64,000 bases of DNA from Thoreauomyces humboldtii (taxonomy: Eukaryota; Chytridiomycota; Chytridiomycetes; Spizellomycetales; Powellomycetaceae): contig JADGJA010000014.1 in assembly GCA_027596035.1 (NCBI GenBank), forward strand, positions 17,683 to 81,682, given 5' to 3'. Within the stretch, counting starts at the first letter, position 1, and each line of letters opens with the position of its first letter. A program made the translations under genes and the position numbers. The notes beneath the pieces were generated by a model that saw only the letters and a program-made list of their open reading frames with translations, did no database searches and was not told where the DNA came from. Positions 34,708 through 46,347 of the stretch are shown one piece after another.

Positions 34708-36663
34708 ATGCGTCATCTGATCGAAGTCATAGGAGGGGGTCCACTTCTCCATCGGCTCCCGCTTGCTTCAGGAACACCTCTCCTGTTAACGTCCAGGAAC
34801 GTTGGTTACCGTTTTGCTTCGACCCTTCGCCGCTCCAAACCTGCAGGCGGGTCGAAACGAAAATTCTCCACCCAAGCGCCGTGGCCGGTCCACTTTCAAA
34901 ATACCGTTGCGGATGCCGCTGTGTTTCCATGTAAACCCGACAATGTCAAGGTCTTGGATGCCCCAGTCGACTTCTACGGCGCCCTCGAGGTGCGCAATCG
35001 GAACTGCGCAGAATAATGGCAAACGACGACCGTCTCATCTTTTTGCTCAAGAACAGCATGGCATCTCCACCGCTAAAGACCGAATAGTCCTTGCATCATT
35101 GTATCTTGGGACTGGCGAGGAGCGGGTGGTTCGTTCAGGCGCTTCCATCCTGTTCCCATGACATTGTTTCTCATGTCCTGTTCATAGGTAAAAGCACTGC
35201 AGTCTGCGCTCGAGAGGAATTTTGACCTTCAGGTCACTATTTTGTTTGACCATTTTCGCGGCACACGAGGGAAAAACAACTCCGTGACGATGCTAGCACC
35301 ACTGCTCGCTGCGTACCCCAACCGTATTGTCGTCTCGCTATACCACACTCCTGCAGTCGGATGGCTGTTGAAGAAGATCGTGCCTCCCCGGTTCAATGAG
35401 GCATTCGGACTGCAGCATATGAAGATATATATCTTCGACAATGATCTGCTTCTTAGCGGGTGAGTCATCAACACGAAGAGGAATGGCAGCGGCAGTGAGT
35501 ATTACGGGATGCCTGAAATGCAGCCCTGCGGTGAAATGCGGTCGTCCCTCATACGGTCTTGACTTCCAGGGCGAACCTCAATACGGACTACTTCACGGAC
35601 AGGCAGGACCGGTATATTCTGTTCCGGAATCACGAAAAGCTGGTCGCATACTATGCCGACCTCGTCGATACAGTGTGCGGATTCTCCTTCTCAGTCACAT
35701 CCCCCACCGCCCTCTCAACAATCATTCATCCGCCATTTACGCGATCTCTCCCGACGCGGCTTGACCGGCGGACAATGGGAGGTTCAGGAAGAGCCGCATT
35801 ATCAGCCTTCTCGGATCGATGGCGAGCGAAGACATCCGGTTTTCGGGAAAGCATCATGCGGCGTGACGCGGGAGCACCCGGGACTGTCGTTGTTCCTGTC
35901 ATTCAAATGGCGCAGCTGGGGGCAAGACAGGAAGAAGCCATGCTAACCGCTTTGCTGGGGAAAGACCTGCCGGTGCTGCCCAGCGATCCTGGAGAAGACC
36001 GTTGGACGGTCCATCTTGCATCCGGGTACTTGAACTTTCCCGCAGTCATCATGGACCTTCTCCTGAGATCGACTGCTCGCTTTTCGGTTCTCACCGCTGC
36101 GCCCGAAGCCAACGGGTTCTTTGGATCAAAGGGCGTATCCCGACATCTTCCCGCCGCGTACACGCATCTGGAGAAGCGTATCATGGACCGAGCTGCGCGG
36201 GCCGGTCGACAGGCCAGTCTGATCATCTATGAGTGGATGAGGAGTGGTTGGACCTTCCATGCTAAAGGTAGGCAGCATCGAGGTTGAGTGTTATGCTTCC
36301 GTCGGATTCTGACTCGTCGTTTCTTCGTAGGACTGTGGTGCACTCCCCCGAACGAATCGACGCCAGTGCTGACCACGATAGGGTCCTCCAACTTTGGTTA
36401 CCGCTCCGTATATCGCGACATTGAAGCGCAGGCTCTTTTGATAACATCAGACCCGGGCCTTCGAACAAGACTTGAAGAGGTACGCATTTCACTTTTGTTT
36501 TCATGAGAATCCCTGTTTTCTAATGACCGGTCCACCTTGCTAGAACCGCCAAGTCTTGTGGAGTAAGGCAAAGGTTGTGGAGCGGAAGGATCTCGAGGCG
36601 CCCGACCGAGAGGTGGCAACTGGCGTAGCTATCACCACCCGTATCATACGCTCCATGTTGTAG
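34708..36663 (+). CDS. PGS1: Phosphatidylglycerophosphate synthase (CDP-diacylglycerol:glycerol-3-P transferase)
   Basis: Exons 34708-34989, 35057-35125, 35188-35459, 35570-36267, 36331-36479 and 36544-36663 give 529 residues. PGS1 makes phosphatidylglycerol phosphate from CDP-diacylglycerol and glycerol-3-phosphate, the committed step to cardiolipin in the inner mitochondrial membrane. The Arg/Ser-rich N-terminus (RFASTLRRSKPAGGSKRKFS) is a presequence. Phospholipase-D superfamily motifs are present twice: LQHMKIYIFDNDLLLSGANL (HxKxYxxD type) and TFHAKGLWCTPP with GSSNFGYRSVYRDIEAQ. IVLASLYLGTGEE and LFDHFRGTRGKNNS are also conserved. The start at 34708 gives a good presequence; an ORF start farther upstream uses no ATG. 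Confidence 0.92.
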
Positions 36664-36698
36664 TTGATTTTCTAGAGCGTGCGCTTCTTACTTGAATG

Positions 36699-38728
36699 TC
36701 AGACAGCTACATGTGCAACTGAAGGCAGCGAGACTCTCAGCCTGAAAGATCCACTGCAGCAGCAGAGACCAGAACCTTCCGCGCATTCTTTCGACAGAGT
36801 CCCAGGGACTGCCTCGTCGTTCTGGTCTCTATTGTGTGCCATAGTGCAGGATCCCATGGAGTTCGCAACTGGGACGGGGGAATTCGTGGATGGGGGGAAG
36901 AAAATGTAGAACACCTCTAGCATCCACGGGGGGTTGAGCATCCACGGGGAATCCGCTGATGGAAAATTCTTTCGTTCTCCGACAATCTTCTCCATCTTCC
37001 AGGAAGATCCGTTGAGCCGTCCTTTGAGCCGTCCTTTGAGCCTTTCGATGGGCGGGATTAGAACCGTTGTATTCGCCATGCTCTGTTGTCCTTCGGTCCA
37101 TCCTTGAAGGTAACCCCGCAGATAAGAGGGGTCTCCGTACATTGGGAATATATTGGGTTCGGCGAGTTTCTTGATCATAGCAAGGGTAATCTGTACACCG
37201 TGCTTGTATCCTTCGAAATGACCGGCTGCATACAAATCAATAGGAGGCTCCTTCGATGTCTGAGGGACAGGAGCAGACGAGGCTGGAGCAGCATCGATGA
37301 CTTCGGTGACTCCCTTATCCTCCCTGATGTTTCGGGAACAGTAGTGGACGACCTCCAACAAGAGCTGGATAGTGTTGTTTGCTGGGTCTGTGATGGTGTC
37401 AATGAGTCAGTTTACGGAGTCGGTGGTTGGCTGATAGAACATCATGAACCGACCTCGGGGAACTATTGATCTAGCGGCCAGCATGAGGTTAGAGGTGAAA
37501 CAGCGTGCAGGATCATCCTTGTTGATGCCCGTCTCATGGCCAGCTGGGCAATAGAGAAGTTCGATGCAGGCCTCTCGTTCTTGTTCCGTTGTTGCATGGG
37601 CTATCTTCAGGAACGCTTCCTTGAAGGGAAGAGGGGAACCGAAGATCCTCTGATAATCCGTGTCGAATGCATTGACCAGAGTCTCAGAAGTGGCTCCGTC
37701 AGTAGACCTCTCTTCCATGGAGAACTTGTTCTTCATGTCTATCAGCTGCTGTCGAAGACCTGGTTTGCGGAAAGCGTCGTGAAAACTCTTGGAATGTTGG
37801 CAGAGTTTTTCGTAGTCTCCATAACCATGATGGATGTAGTCATGTTCTGGGATGGCAATGATTGTCGGCAGTCAGGGGATGCTTGCAGGAAATTTCACTG
37901 ATGACCATAACCGTGACGTACCTCCCACTACATTGGTCAACTCCTCTGGTGACAGTCCAGGGATCAATTCTCGACGGGAAACACTCGGTTCGGCTTCGTT
38001 TCCATCCCCATTATTGCTTTTCTCTCCGCCTTTTCCTTTACCCTTCGACTTGACTGTCCCTCGGGGGGACACGCGCTTCTTTCCGCGTCGGGGTTGTTGT
38101 CTAGGTGTGCGTTCGTGCGATGCAGTCACCGTCATCGAACCTCGAGTCTTCTTCCTCTTTGCTTTTCTCCTCGAGGTTTTAAGGACTTTCGACTCTTCAT
38201 ACTCACTATCGATATTCTCGATGTCCATACCATCGACATCCTCGTCGGCGCCATCACCGTCAGAGGATGCAGCGAAATCAGACTCGGACGAGGTGACCAT
38301 ATCCGCCGCCTTCCTCTTCTTCACGACCGCTTCCACCGGACTCGTACCCCCATCACTCTTGGATTCTTCGTCATACGCAACCGGAAGCTTCTTCGATAAA
38401 CGGGAGGACCAACGTCTACTGGAACAATATACAGCCGGGTTAGAATTGGGTTATGTGCAGCCTGACATGCCCCCTTCTCACGTAGGTGTCTCGTCTGCCC
38501 TGCCTGTCAAAACGGTATCCGAGGTATGGCCTGTCATCGATGCTGAAGAGAGATCAGGTCTGAGGAATCGCCTTTTGAACGCGAAAGTGTGCCGCACTCA
38601 CTCCGGACTCTCTTCCTCCCACTGGGAGGTGGGGTCAGGACAAGGAGCTCACGACGGGTGAGCAGATCGAGATCGTCAGAGTCGCTCGTAATGCCGGGCC
38701 TCTGGTTGTGGCCCGTGGCGTCGTCCAT
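36699..38728 (-). CDS. Unknown protein with highly charged middle region; 3' end contains a dispersed repeat
   Basis: Five exons (high to low): 38728-38602, 38542-38482, 38418-37922, 37846-37454, 37387-36699; frames join to give 588 residues. Residues ~1-200 are disordered: Ser/Asp acidic blocks (SSESDFAASSDGDGADEDVD) alternate with basic runs (TSRRKAKRKKTRGS, RRGKKRVSPRG), suggesting a nuclear protein. Then follows a region that looks folded: HDYIHHGYGDYEKLCQHSKS, GSPLPFKEAFLKIAHATTEQ, NTIQLLLEVVHYCSRNIRED, GHFEGYKHGVQITLAMIKKL. The last ~90 residues come from low-complexity and repeat DNA (tandem RLKG units; 113-bp repeat at 36828-36940), so the true C-terminus may have been altered. I recognise no family. 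Confidence 0.55.
36828..36940. repeat. 113-bp dispersed direct repeat, copy 1
   Basis: It matches 55771-55883 at 111 of 113 positions in the same orientation, about 19 kb away. Here it falls in the last exon of the unknown charged protein, read antisense. No terminal inverted repeats or poly(A) tail are evident. Confidence 0.95.
37012..37047. repeat. 12-bp tandem repeat, about three units
   Basis: The unit TTGAGCCGTCCT occurs twice, followed by a degenerate third. In the minus-strand gene it encodes repeated Arg-Leu-Lys-Gly, so it is in frame with the protein. Confidence 0.85.
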
Positions 38729-39074
38729 GCCTGTTGAAACTACAGAGTCAGTTCCATAACGGTGACAAGGATATCAAGAACTATCGCCACCTATGATGAC
38801 AGTACCGTGCTCCTTCAATGTCTTCAAGATGTAGTATACCAGTCGTAGAATGCAAGAGAATGGCATGCAGGACCCAGTCGAACTGAGGAATCGAGGAACT
38901 CGAACATGTGGGCCAGATTAGCACGCTCTTAACCCTAGACCCTAGTCCGTCGTAGATCAGCGCTGGCACCAAGTCAAAGTTTAGGGAGCCGGTTATCGCT
39001 GCGCCGGCACTTATGCCCCTCAGCGGTCGCGCCAAAGTCACCATACCTCGCCGTTCCGACTGCGCTTGAAAACG
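38729..39074. other. Divergent promoter region, no gene recognised
   Basis: This region lies between the start of the unknown charged protein (minus) and the arrestin-fold gene (plus). One minus-strand open frame at 38781-39044 has no resemblance to a known family. Confidence 0.4.
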
Positions 39075-40750
39075 ATGATCACCTCTTTAGCAATCGTTTC
39101 AACAGCCGACTTTCCTTCTCTAACGGTAGACAGCGGCGCAACGCTGGTCGGATTCATCAACGTTCATGTAGCGACTGCTCAAAAGCTCGCGGAAATTACC
39201 CTCGCGTTTATTGGCACCTATGCGTGCTCGTGGAATCAATCGCCTTCCGGGGCGACCGTCTACGTTCCTTCCGGAGAAGAAGAGGGAACTCTTTTGGATC
39301 ATAGCATTAGCATCTTTCATCATGAGAAGGATGGCCCGCTGGAAGTGGGATTTCACCATATCCCTTTTGCCATCGACACGGCCAACATGGGGGGAGCGCA
39401 CCTTTCACTTCTTCCGACCACGACGCACTACTCGGCCGCCCGCGCTTCGAATCTGCCCCTGTCAGACTCCAATAAGGGCATATTCAGGGCCGTGTACAAG
39501 TTGAGCTGCACAGCAACCTGGGGAAAAGCACCACGGCTTGGAGGTGGTCGTAAGCATCTATCCACTACCTCGCCGGTTCTTGTCTCCGATTCCCCGAGGA
39601 CTCGATGTCGCGCATTGACGGTCGGATCGGCATATCCGACGGTGCTCTCCTCGATTCGTGCACCGGGAAGCATTCCATCGCCACACCGTCTGGCTACCCC
39701 TCAGAGGTTCATCGAGACCAGACCGCGTTCAATCCGCTGGCACGCAACTTTAACGCGACGATCCTGCTTGCCGGGCGACATCGTGGACATCGCTGTAGTG
39801 GTCCACGCTCCGGAAAATCCTGTATCGCACGTGACCCTGGAGCTTCGGGAGCGCTCGATAGTGAGGAGTCAGGATTTTGGAGTGATTCCTCTATGCGAAG
39901 CGGAAGAAGGCGTCCGGCTTTGCGATCCTCCCACGCGCGTCCTTGCTGCTTTAAGGGAGGAATGTAATGGAAAGACGAACGCTGCGGTGTGGTTCCCGCT
40001 CGTCATCCCCGAAGACGCGCATCCCACCGTGCTCAATACCGTCATTTTTCACCTCGTCACCACGCTACATATCGAAGTCCACGCAGCGGCGTCCGCCCAG
40101 CCAGTTGTGGTCGTGGATGGCGAGCAGCAGGGAGATGCCATCGTCGGTGCGATGGTGGTGATCGACGTTCCAATAAGCGTGGTGGCTCCAGATATCCGCG
40201 CCGGTCGCCCAGCGGTACCAATACTGCCCGCCTCCGCGCCAGAGCCCGTTTTGAAAACATCGCCGACGGGAGTGGATGTCGGACAGCTACCCGGGGTATT
40301 CCCGCCGTTGCTCCACGGCCGCAGTACCCTCATATACCCAGTCAGGACGCGTGAAACCGTTCTCCGTCCTGGCGACTCTGTTTTTGTCACGTGAGGCGAG
40401 CCGGTCTTCTGCGTGTGCTCATAGTGGATCCTCACTTACTCACTGTGTTTCGTAGGCAAACATACCCGCACGGCTGGTCCGATGCGCCACCCCACGTCAT
40501 CCCTACCCATTACCTTCGTCATGATGGCCCGCTTTGCCTTCCCGACATACATTCGTCGCATCCTTCAAGCCCTTCGCAACATGCGACAGCGACCAGGCTG
40601 CTCTGTCGCAGAGAGCAGCGCTTCGGACTACTTATCGAAAGAATGCTGGCTCCCGTTTCTGGCATTACTTTTCCGAAAGTCGCCCACGTCAGTCCTCGGC
40701 CACCGAAGACCGCACAAAATTGCGCTCGGTGTGCCATCTTAGCTTATTGA
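39075..40750 (+). CDS. Arrestin-domain protein (ART/ARRDC-like)
   Basis: Exons 39075-40390 and 40456-40750 give 536 residues. The N-terminal arrestin sandwich is suggested by SLTVDSGATLVGFINVHV and LAEITLAFIGTYACSWNQ. The C-terminal sandwich is suggested by RSIRWHATLTRRSCLPGDIV and HVTLELRERSIV, which match the arrestin-C pattern (basic strand, PGD turn, LxLxE strand). Fungal arrestin-related proteins recruit Rsp5/NEDD4 ubiquitin ligases to membrane cargo through PPxY motifs; I see no clear PPxY here. The second exon is Pro/Arg-rich with weak coding character, so the 3' end is less certain. Identification rests on fold-level pattern, not on close sequence match. Confidence 0.6.
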
Positions 40751-40840
40751 CCGACTTTTCTCGAGAGAACATTTGTGGTGCAGACCTGTGCCTTTTTCCG
40801 CACAAAGTATTATAACTAAGAAATTTTGATCTCCTCCAGC

Positions 40841-42010
40841 TTACGTTTTGTTTGGTATTACGAGGTCAAGGTATTCGGCAACAAAAACTCGAAAGATAAG
40901 TGCGAAGTCATGCACGATGTCCGGATCGACTGCATCGGCATTATCCTCAATCTTATGCCATACCGATGGGAATTCGGCTGGGATGACGTGCACGATGGGA
41001 ACCCCTCTTTGCTTGAATGGAATGTGATCGTCCTCTATCCCTTGATGCGTCTGCCACGCGGTGGTCGAAGACATGAAGTAACCGCCATCGCCATCTCCAC
41101 CGGCGGAAAGGTCCGAAAGCGTCGAAACGAGGAAAGGGGAAAGAGCGCTTCGCTCGGCCAGGGACAGCTGGATGTCCACCAGTCGGTTCCAGTGCTGAGA
41201 CGTATCCGGATGGGAGTTGTATATCTGAACCGGAGCGCCTTGTGGATTCCTTTTGGATCCAAGAAGGTCCAGAAGGATCATCACGTCGATAGAGCTCAAG
41301 ATGTTCCTCGCTTGAGTCTCGGCGGCCGGCGCCCACGGTCCCGGTTGAACAGTAGGCATGACGTACTCTGCCTCCCATCTTGCGGCCAGATGGCGAGACC
41401 CGTACAACGAATCCGTACCGGACCACTGCACGAATGCCTCTTCGCCATCGAAGAAAACCATCTGGAGGGACGTGTCGGACCGTTGAGACGCCATGTATGG
41501 GTTCAGAGTTGTGGCCACGTCGACCAGGATGGCGCACGGGACGGCCGAGTCCGTGGCTCCGACGAACTCCAATGGAGGGTCGAAATACTTTGAGTCAAAG
41601 TGAGCGGCCAGCAAGAGCTTCCTCGGTGCGGTAATGTCCTTGGTGACTATGACGTTCGCCATAGCGATCGAGCCGTGAGGCGTCGAAGCGTTGAATGCAT
41701 CCGTTTCCACGTGCCATCCAAGTCCCTCGAAGACTTGCACAATGTGCTCCCGGACTCGAATGTTGGCTGCCGAGCCCGATACGCGCGGGATCATAAATGG
41801 AGCAAGAGTGGGGCCGGTGACGGTCAGGTTCTCAGGCGCCGAGAGTGACAGTAGGGTGGACACGGCTGTAGGAGAGCAGCAGATTTCGCGGTGAAGCATG
41901 CGAGCCCCAGCAAACGAGGCATCGGGAGTCCATAGTAGCAGTAGCGTGATAAGAAGTACGCTGATAGGTGCAGGCCACGCCTGTCGTCCGCACAGTGATC
42001 GCAGCAGCAT
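40841..42010 (-). CDS. QPCT: Glutaminyl-peptide cyclotransferase (QPCT, M28 family), secreted
   Basis: A single exon of 389 residues. A signal peptide is clear: hydrophobic ISVLLITLLLLW at residues ~16-27, with likely cleavage after SFA. The M28-type zinc site is intact: AAHFDSKYFDP, FVGATDSAVPCAILVDVA (zinc Asp), MVFFDGEEAFVQWSGTDSLY (zinc Glu) followed by GSRHLA, EDDHIPFKQRGVPIVHVIP, and FPSVWH (zinc His). QPCT converts N-terminal Gln/Glu of secreted peptides to pyroglutamate. The combination of AAHFDSK and DGEEAFVQW distinguishes it from ordinary M28 aminopeptidases. It is intronless among intron-rich neighbours. Confidence 0.93.
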   Translation of the reverse strand: MLLRSLCGRQAWPAPISVLLITLLLLWTPDASFAGARMLHREICCSPTAVSTLLSLSAPENLTVTGPTLAPFMIPRVSGSAANIRVREHIVQVFEGLGWHVETDAFNASTPHGSIAMANVIVTKDITAPRKLLLAAHFDSKYFDPPLEFVGATDSAVPCAILVDVATTLNPYMASQRSDTSLQMVFFDGEEAFVQWSGTDSLYGSRHLAARWEAEYVMPTVQPGPWAPAAETQARNILSSIDVMILLDLLGSKRNPQGAPVQIYNSHPDTSQHWNRLVDIQLSLAERSALSPFLVSTLSDLSAGGDGDGGYFMSSTTAWQTHQGIEDDHIPFKQRGVPIVHVIPAEFPSVWHKIEDNADAVDPDIVHDFALIFRVFVAEYLDLVIPNKT

Positions 42011-42737
42011 CTGAAAATGCTACTGGCACAGTGAAAATGCTACTGGCAAGCGGAATGGGCACCCCGCGACCGTCTTTGACCGTTGGACGGGACCTTTTTT
42101 CGATAGCAGTCTCAGCTCAGCGACCTGCTCGCAGCAACAGCTGCGTGGAAAGCTGACGGCTTCAAAGACCGACCGATCGTATATAAGATCTTTTTCTTGA
42201 ACGAAACATCCAGTGGGGTCGCTCGGCAAAGTCTGATCGGCCACCATGTACCGCACTCCTCTCGGTCCATGTACCGGTATTCCACACAAAGTATGGCTTT
42301 CTCGGGGACATGGTAACGAATGACTGGGTCACCATTTCCACCGCAAACGTCAGCGAATGAGTAGCGGAGTGCTTTGCAAAAATTGCATCGTCACTGTTGC
42401 TGCACTCCGACGGTGCTGAAGGTTCAGGATAGTAGGCCAACTCCGATCTTTGCCCGCGGTTTGCCCCTCGATTGTCGCTCCGTCTTCCTTCTTTCCCTTC
42501 TCTGACAATCGAGCTTTCATAATTCAATCATATATTCGGCTGCTTTTGGATTTCCGCTCTTCTCCGTTCTTTGCTTCCTCTCTCGCATGAAGACAACTCA
42601 ACATTTGATCACTTCGTCAGTAATTCTTTGAGCTACCAGAACCACCCCGTCAACCTCTTCTACAGCGTGGACGCTAGTCTCTTTCTTCGCCGGGATACAT
42701 ACTCTGTGTCCAGAGTACACATCAAACAAATACTGCA
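42011..42737. other. 0.7-kb intergenic region with unassigned minus-strand open frames
   Basis: Three overlapping minus-strand frames are open between about 42020 and 42527. One (about 42112-42390) has protein-like composition, including IRYHVPEKAILCVEYRYMD, but no in-frame ATG is visible upstream. I cannot decide whether this is a short gene, an exon, or chance. The right end is the promoter of the stathmin-like gene. Confidence 0.3.
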
Positions 42738-43919
42738 ATGGGCTGCACGGCCTCCAAAACCGAAGCGGGCAAGGTAGTTCCGGAAACGGGTGACGAGGCC
42801 CCAGCGATCAAGACGACACCCATCGAGGGGCAAGCCGCACCCAGTACACAAGCTGTTTCAGCGGCTGGCCCGCTAAGTAGCTCGCAGAGCACCGGACCCC
42901 GCCCTACATCTCGAGAACACAAGGATGCAGTAGATTCAGAGGGCCGAGTACCTAGCATTGCCCGTCTATCTAGTGAGAACGTACGAGGCGAATCTGCCAG
43001 TGGTAAGCCTGTTGCTTTATCATCTTTCCCCAAGGCCGAGGTGACTCACAATGGCTGCAGCATCCCTGGACAAAGCGCCGATGCCCCCGATCAACACCAA
43101 CGCATCATCGACTGCTTCATTGAGCGAGTCGACTGAGATTATCAATGAGGCTTCCCAAGGTAAAGCCCACTACTTGTATTTTGTATATAGCGAGCATCAT
43201 TTACTCGGCTCACTCACATCTGATTCTTATAGCTGCGGAGCCCCCGAGTAAGCCTGTCGCATTCGAGATCCCACTCGACAGCCTGACAAAAAGCCGCCCA
43301 GCCTCGCAAGAGTCCGTCGCTACCAAAGTCGGTTCTGCGGACGCGCGCATCAAGCGTCTCCCCAGTTTAGGCCTACCGAATGAGCTACTCAAGGCCAAGT
43401 TGGCAAACGCTGACGCTAGATGGAAGGTTGGTATGCAGCTTGATATTGATCGGATCCTTGGGGTGCGTTGTACCAGCCTCGAACACCCAATTCGACTCTC
43501 GTTCGCCTACGCTTCCTTCCCATACCACTTTACACCGACTGATTTCACGTTCATTGTCTAACTGAGACGTTCCGTTTGGACAGGATCTGGATGATCATGA
43601 AGCGACGCGCAAACACAAGGCACGAAGACGCCGACACGGGTCCAAGCCCGAGCTCAGCTCATCCGCCCGTCCCAAGACCCGCGCAGGCCGCGAGGAAGCA
43701 AACGAAGAGAATGCGGAAGACCTCAAGCAGCGACTGTTGGAGCGCGAAGCCCACGCCGAAAAGAACCGGCAAAAGGAGCTGGCCAAGCTGCAGGCCAAGC
43801 TTGCGCGCATGGACGAGCACGTACGCCGTGTCCAAGAGCGCAAGAAGCATCTCGAGAGAACCGAGTCCGTCAACGAGTTCGCCGAGTACGAAACTTCGAG
43901 CAATGCGCTCGCAGTGTGA
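42738..43919 (+). CDS. Stathmin-like coiled-coil protein with N-myristoylation motif (STMND1-like)
   Basis: Exons 42738-43002, 43061-43159, 43233-43426 and 43584-43919 give 297 residues. It starts MGCTASK: Gly2 with Cys3 and Ser6 fits myristoylation plus palmitoylation. The next ~120 residues are disordered. Then comes KPVAFEIPLDS followed by SLGLPNELLKAKLANADARW, resembling the stathmin inhibitory strand and first helix, a basic linker, and a C-terminal helix EAHAEKNRQKELAKLQAKLA followed by RMDEHVRRVQERKKHLE. This layout resembles animal STMND1, an ancient stathmin that also begins MGC and is linked to motile cilia. Stathmins bind tubulin dimers. With RIB43A in the same window, a flagellar role is a reasonable inference, but the stathmin match is by pattern only. 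Confidence 0.6.
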
Positions 43920-44272
43920 GGACAAACGACCGCCCTTTCTTGCAACACGCTTTTGACGATGAGCAGAACGACATTATAGATGATTCGCCCAAATACATTA
44001 TTTCACATAACTTGGTTCCATCTGTTGTTTGGATACTGCGAAGGGACCCCCGGGGAAATGCGAGCGGCAAGGCGGCAAGGTCGACCATCGGATAGACGAA
44101 GGCTGTGCATCCCGTTTCGTCACGTTGGCTCCTTCCGACTTTCCCCGCAGGTCTCCCTTATCGACGACGCAACCGGCATCGACAAGGCTTCCCAGCACAC
44201 AGCACAGCAAAGCACAGTTGCAACCCCATCTGCCACTCATTCAGACTACTCCATACACACACAACACTCATC
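43920..44272. promoter_or_regulatory. Enolase upstream region
   Basis: The last ~90 bp are rich in CA/CT (AGCACAGCAAAGCACAG, ACACACAACACTCATC), resembling the pyrimidine/CA-rich leaders of strongly expressed fungal genes. No coding sequence is recognised. Confidence 0.4.
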
Positions 44273-46148
<1,876 letters not shown>

Positions 46149-46347
46149 TAGTCTCGTCGGGAAGTGCGCCCAGTGTTCTATCGCATACCTGACATGTTTG
46201 TTCTGTAAAGTCACAGTCTTCATGCAATCTGTAGAAGTTTTGGCAATGAATGCTCACATCCAGGCTCTCATTGGAACTGACGTTGGACTAACAGAAGTGT
46301 TTCGACAGCGGGCTACTCTAATTGAACTAGCTGGTCTGGTTTAATAG

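Noticed and set aside
42020..42527. Three overlapping minus-strand frames upstream of the glutaminyl cyclase
   Set aside because: No start codon or splice pattern distinguishes one as coding; left as an unassigned region.
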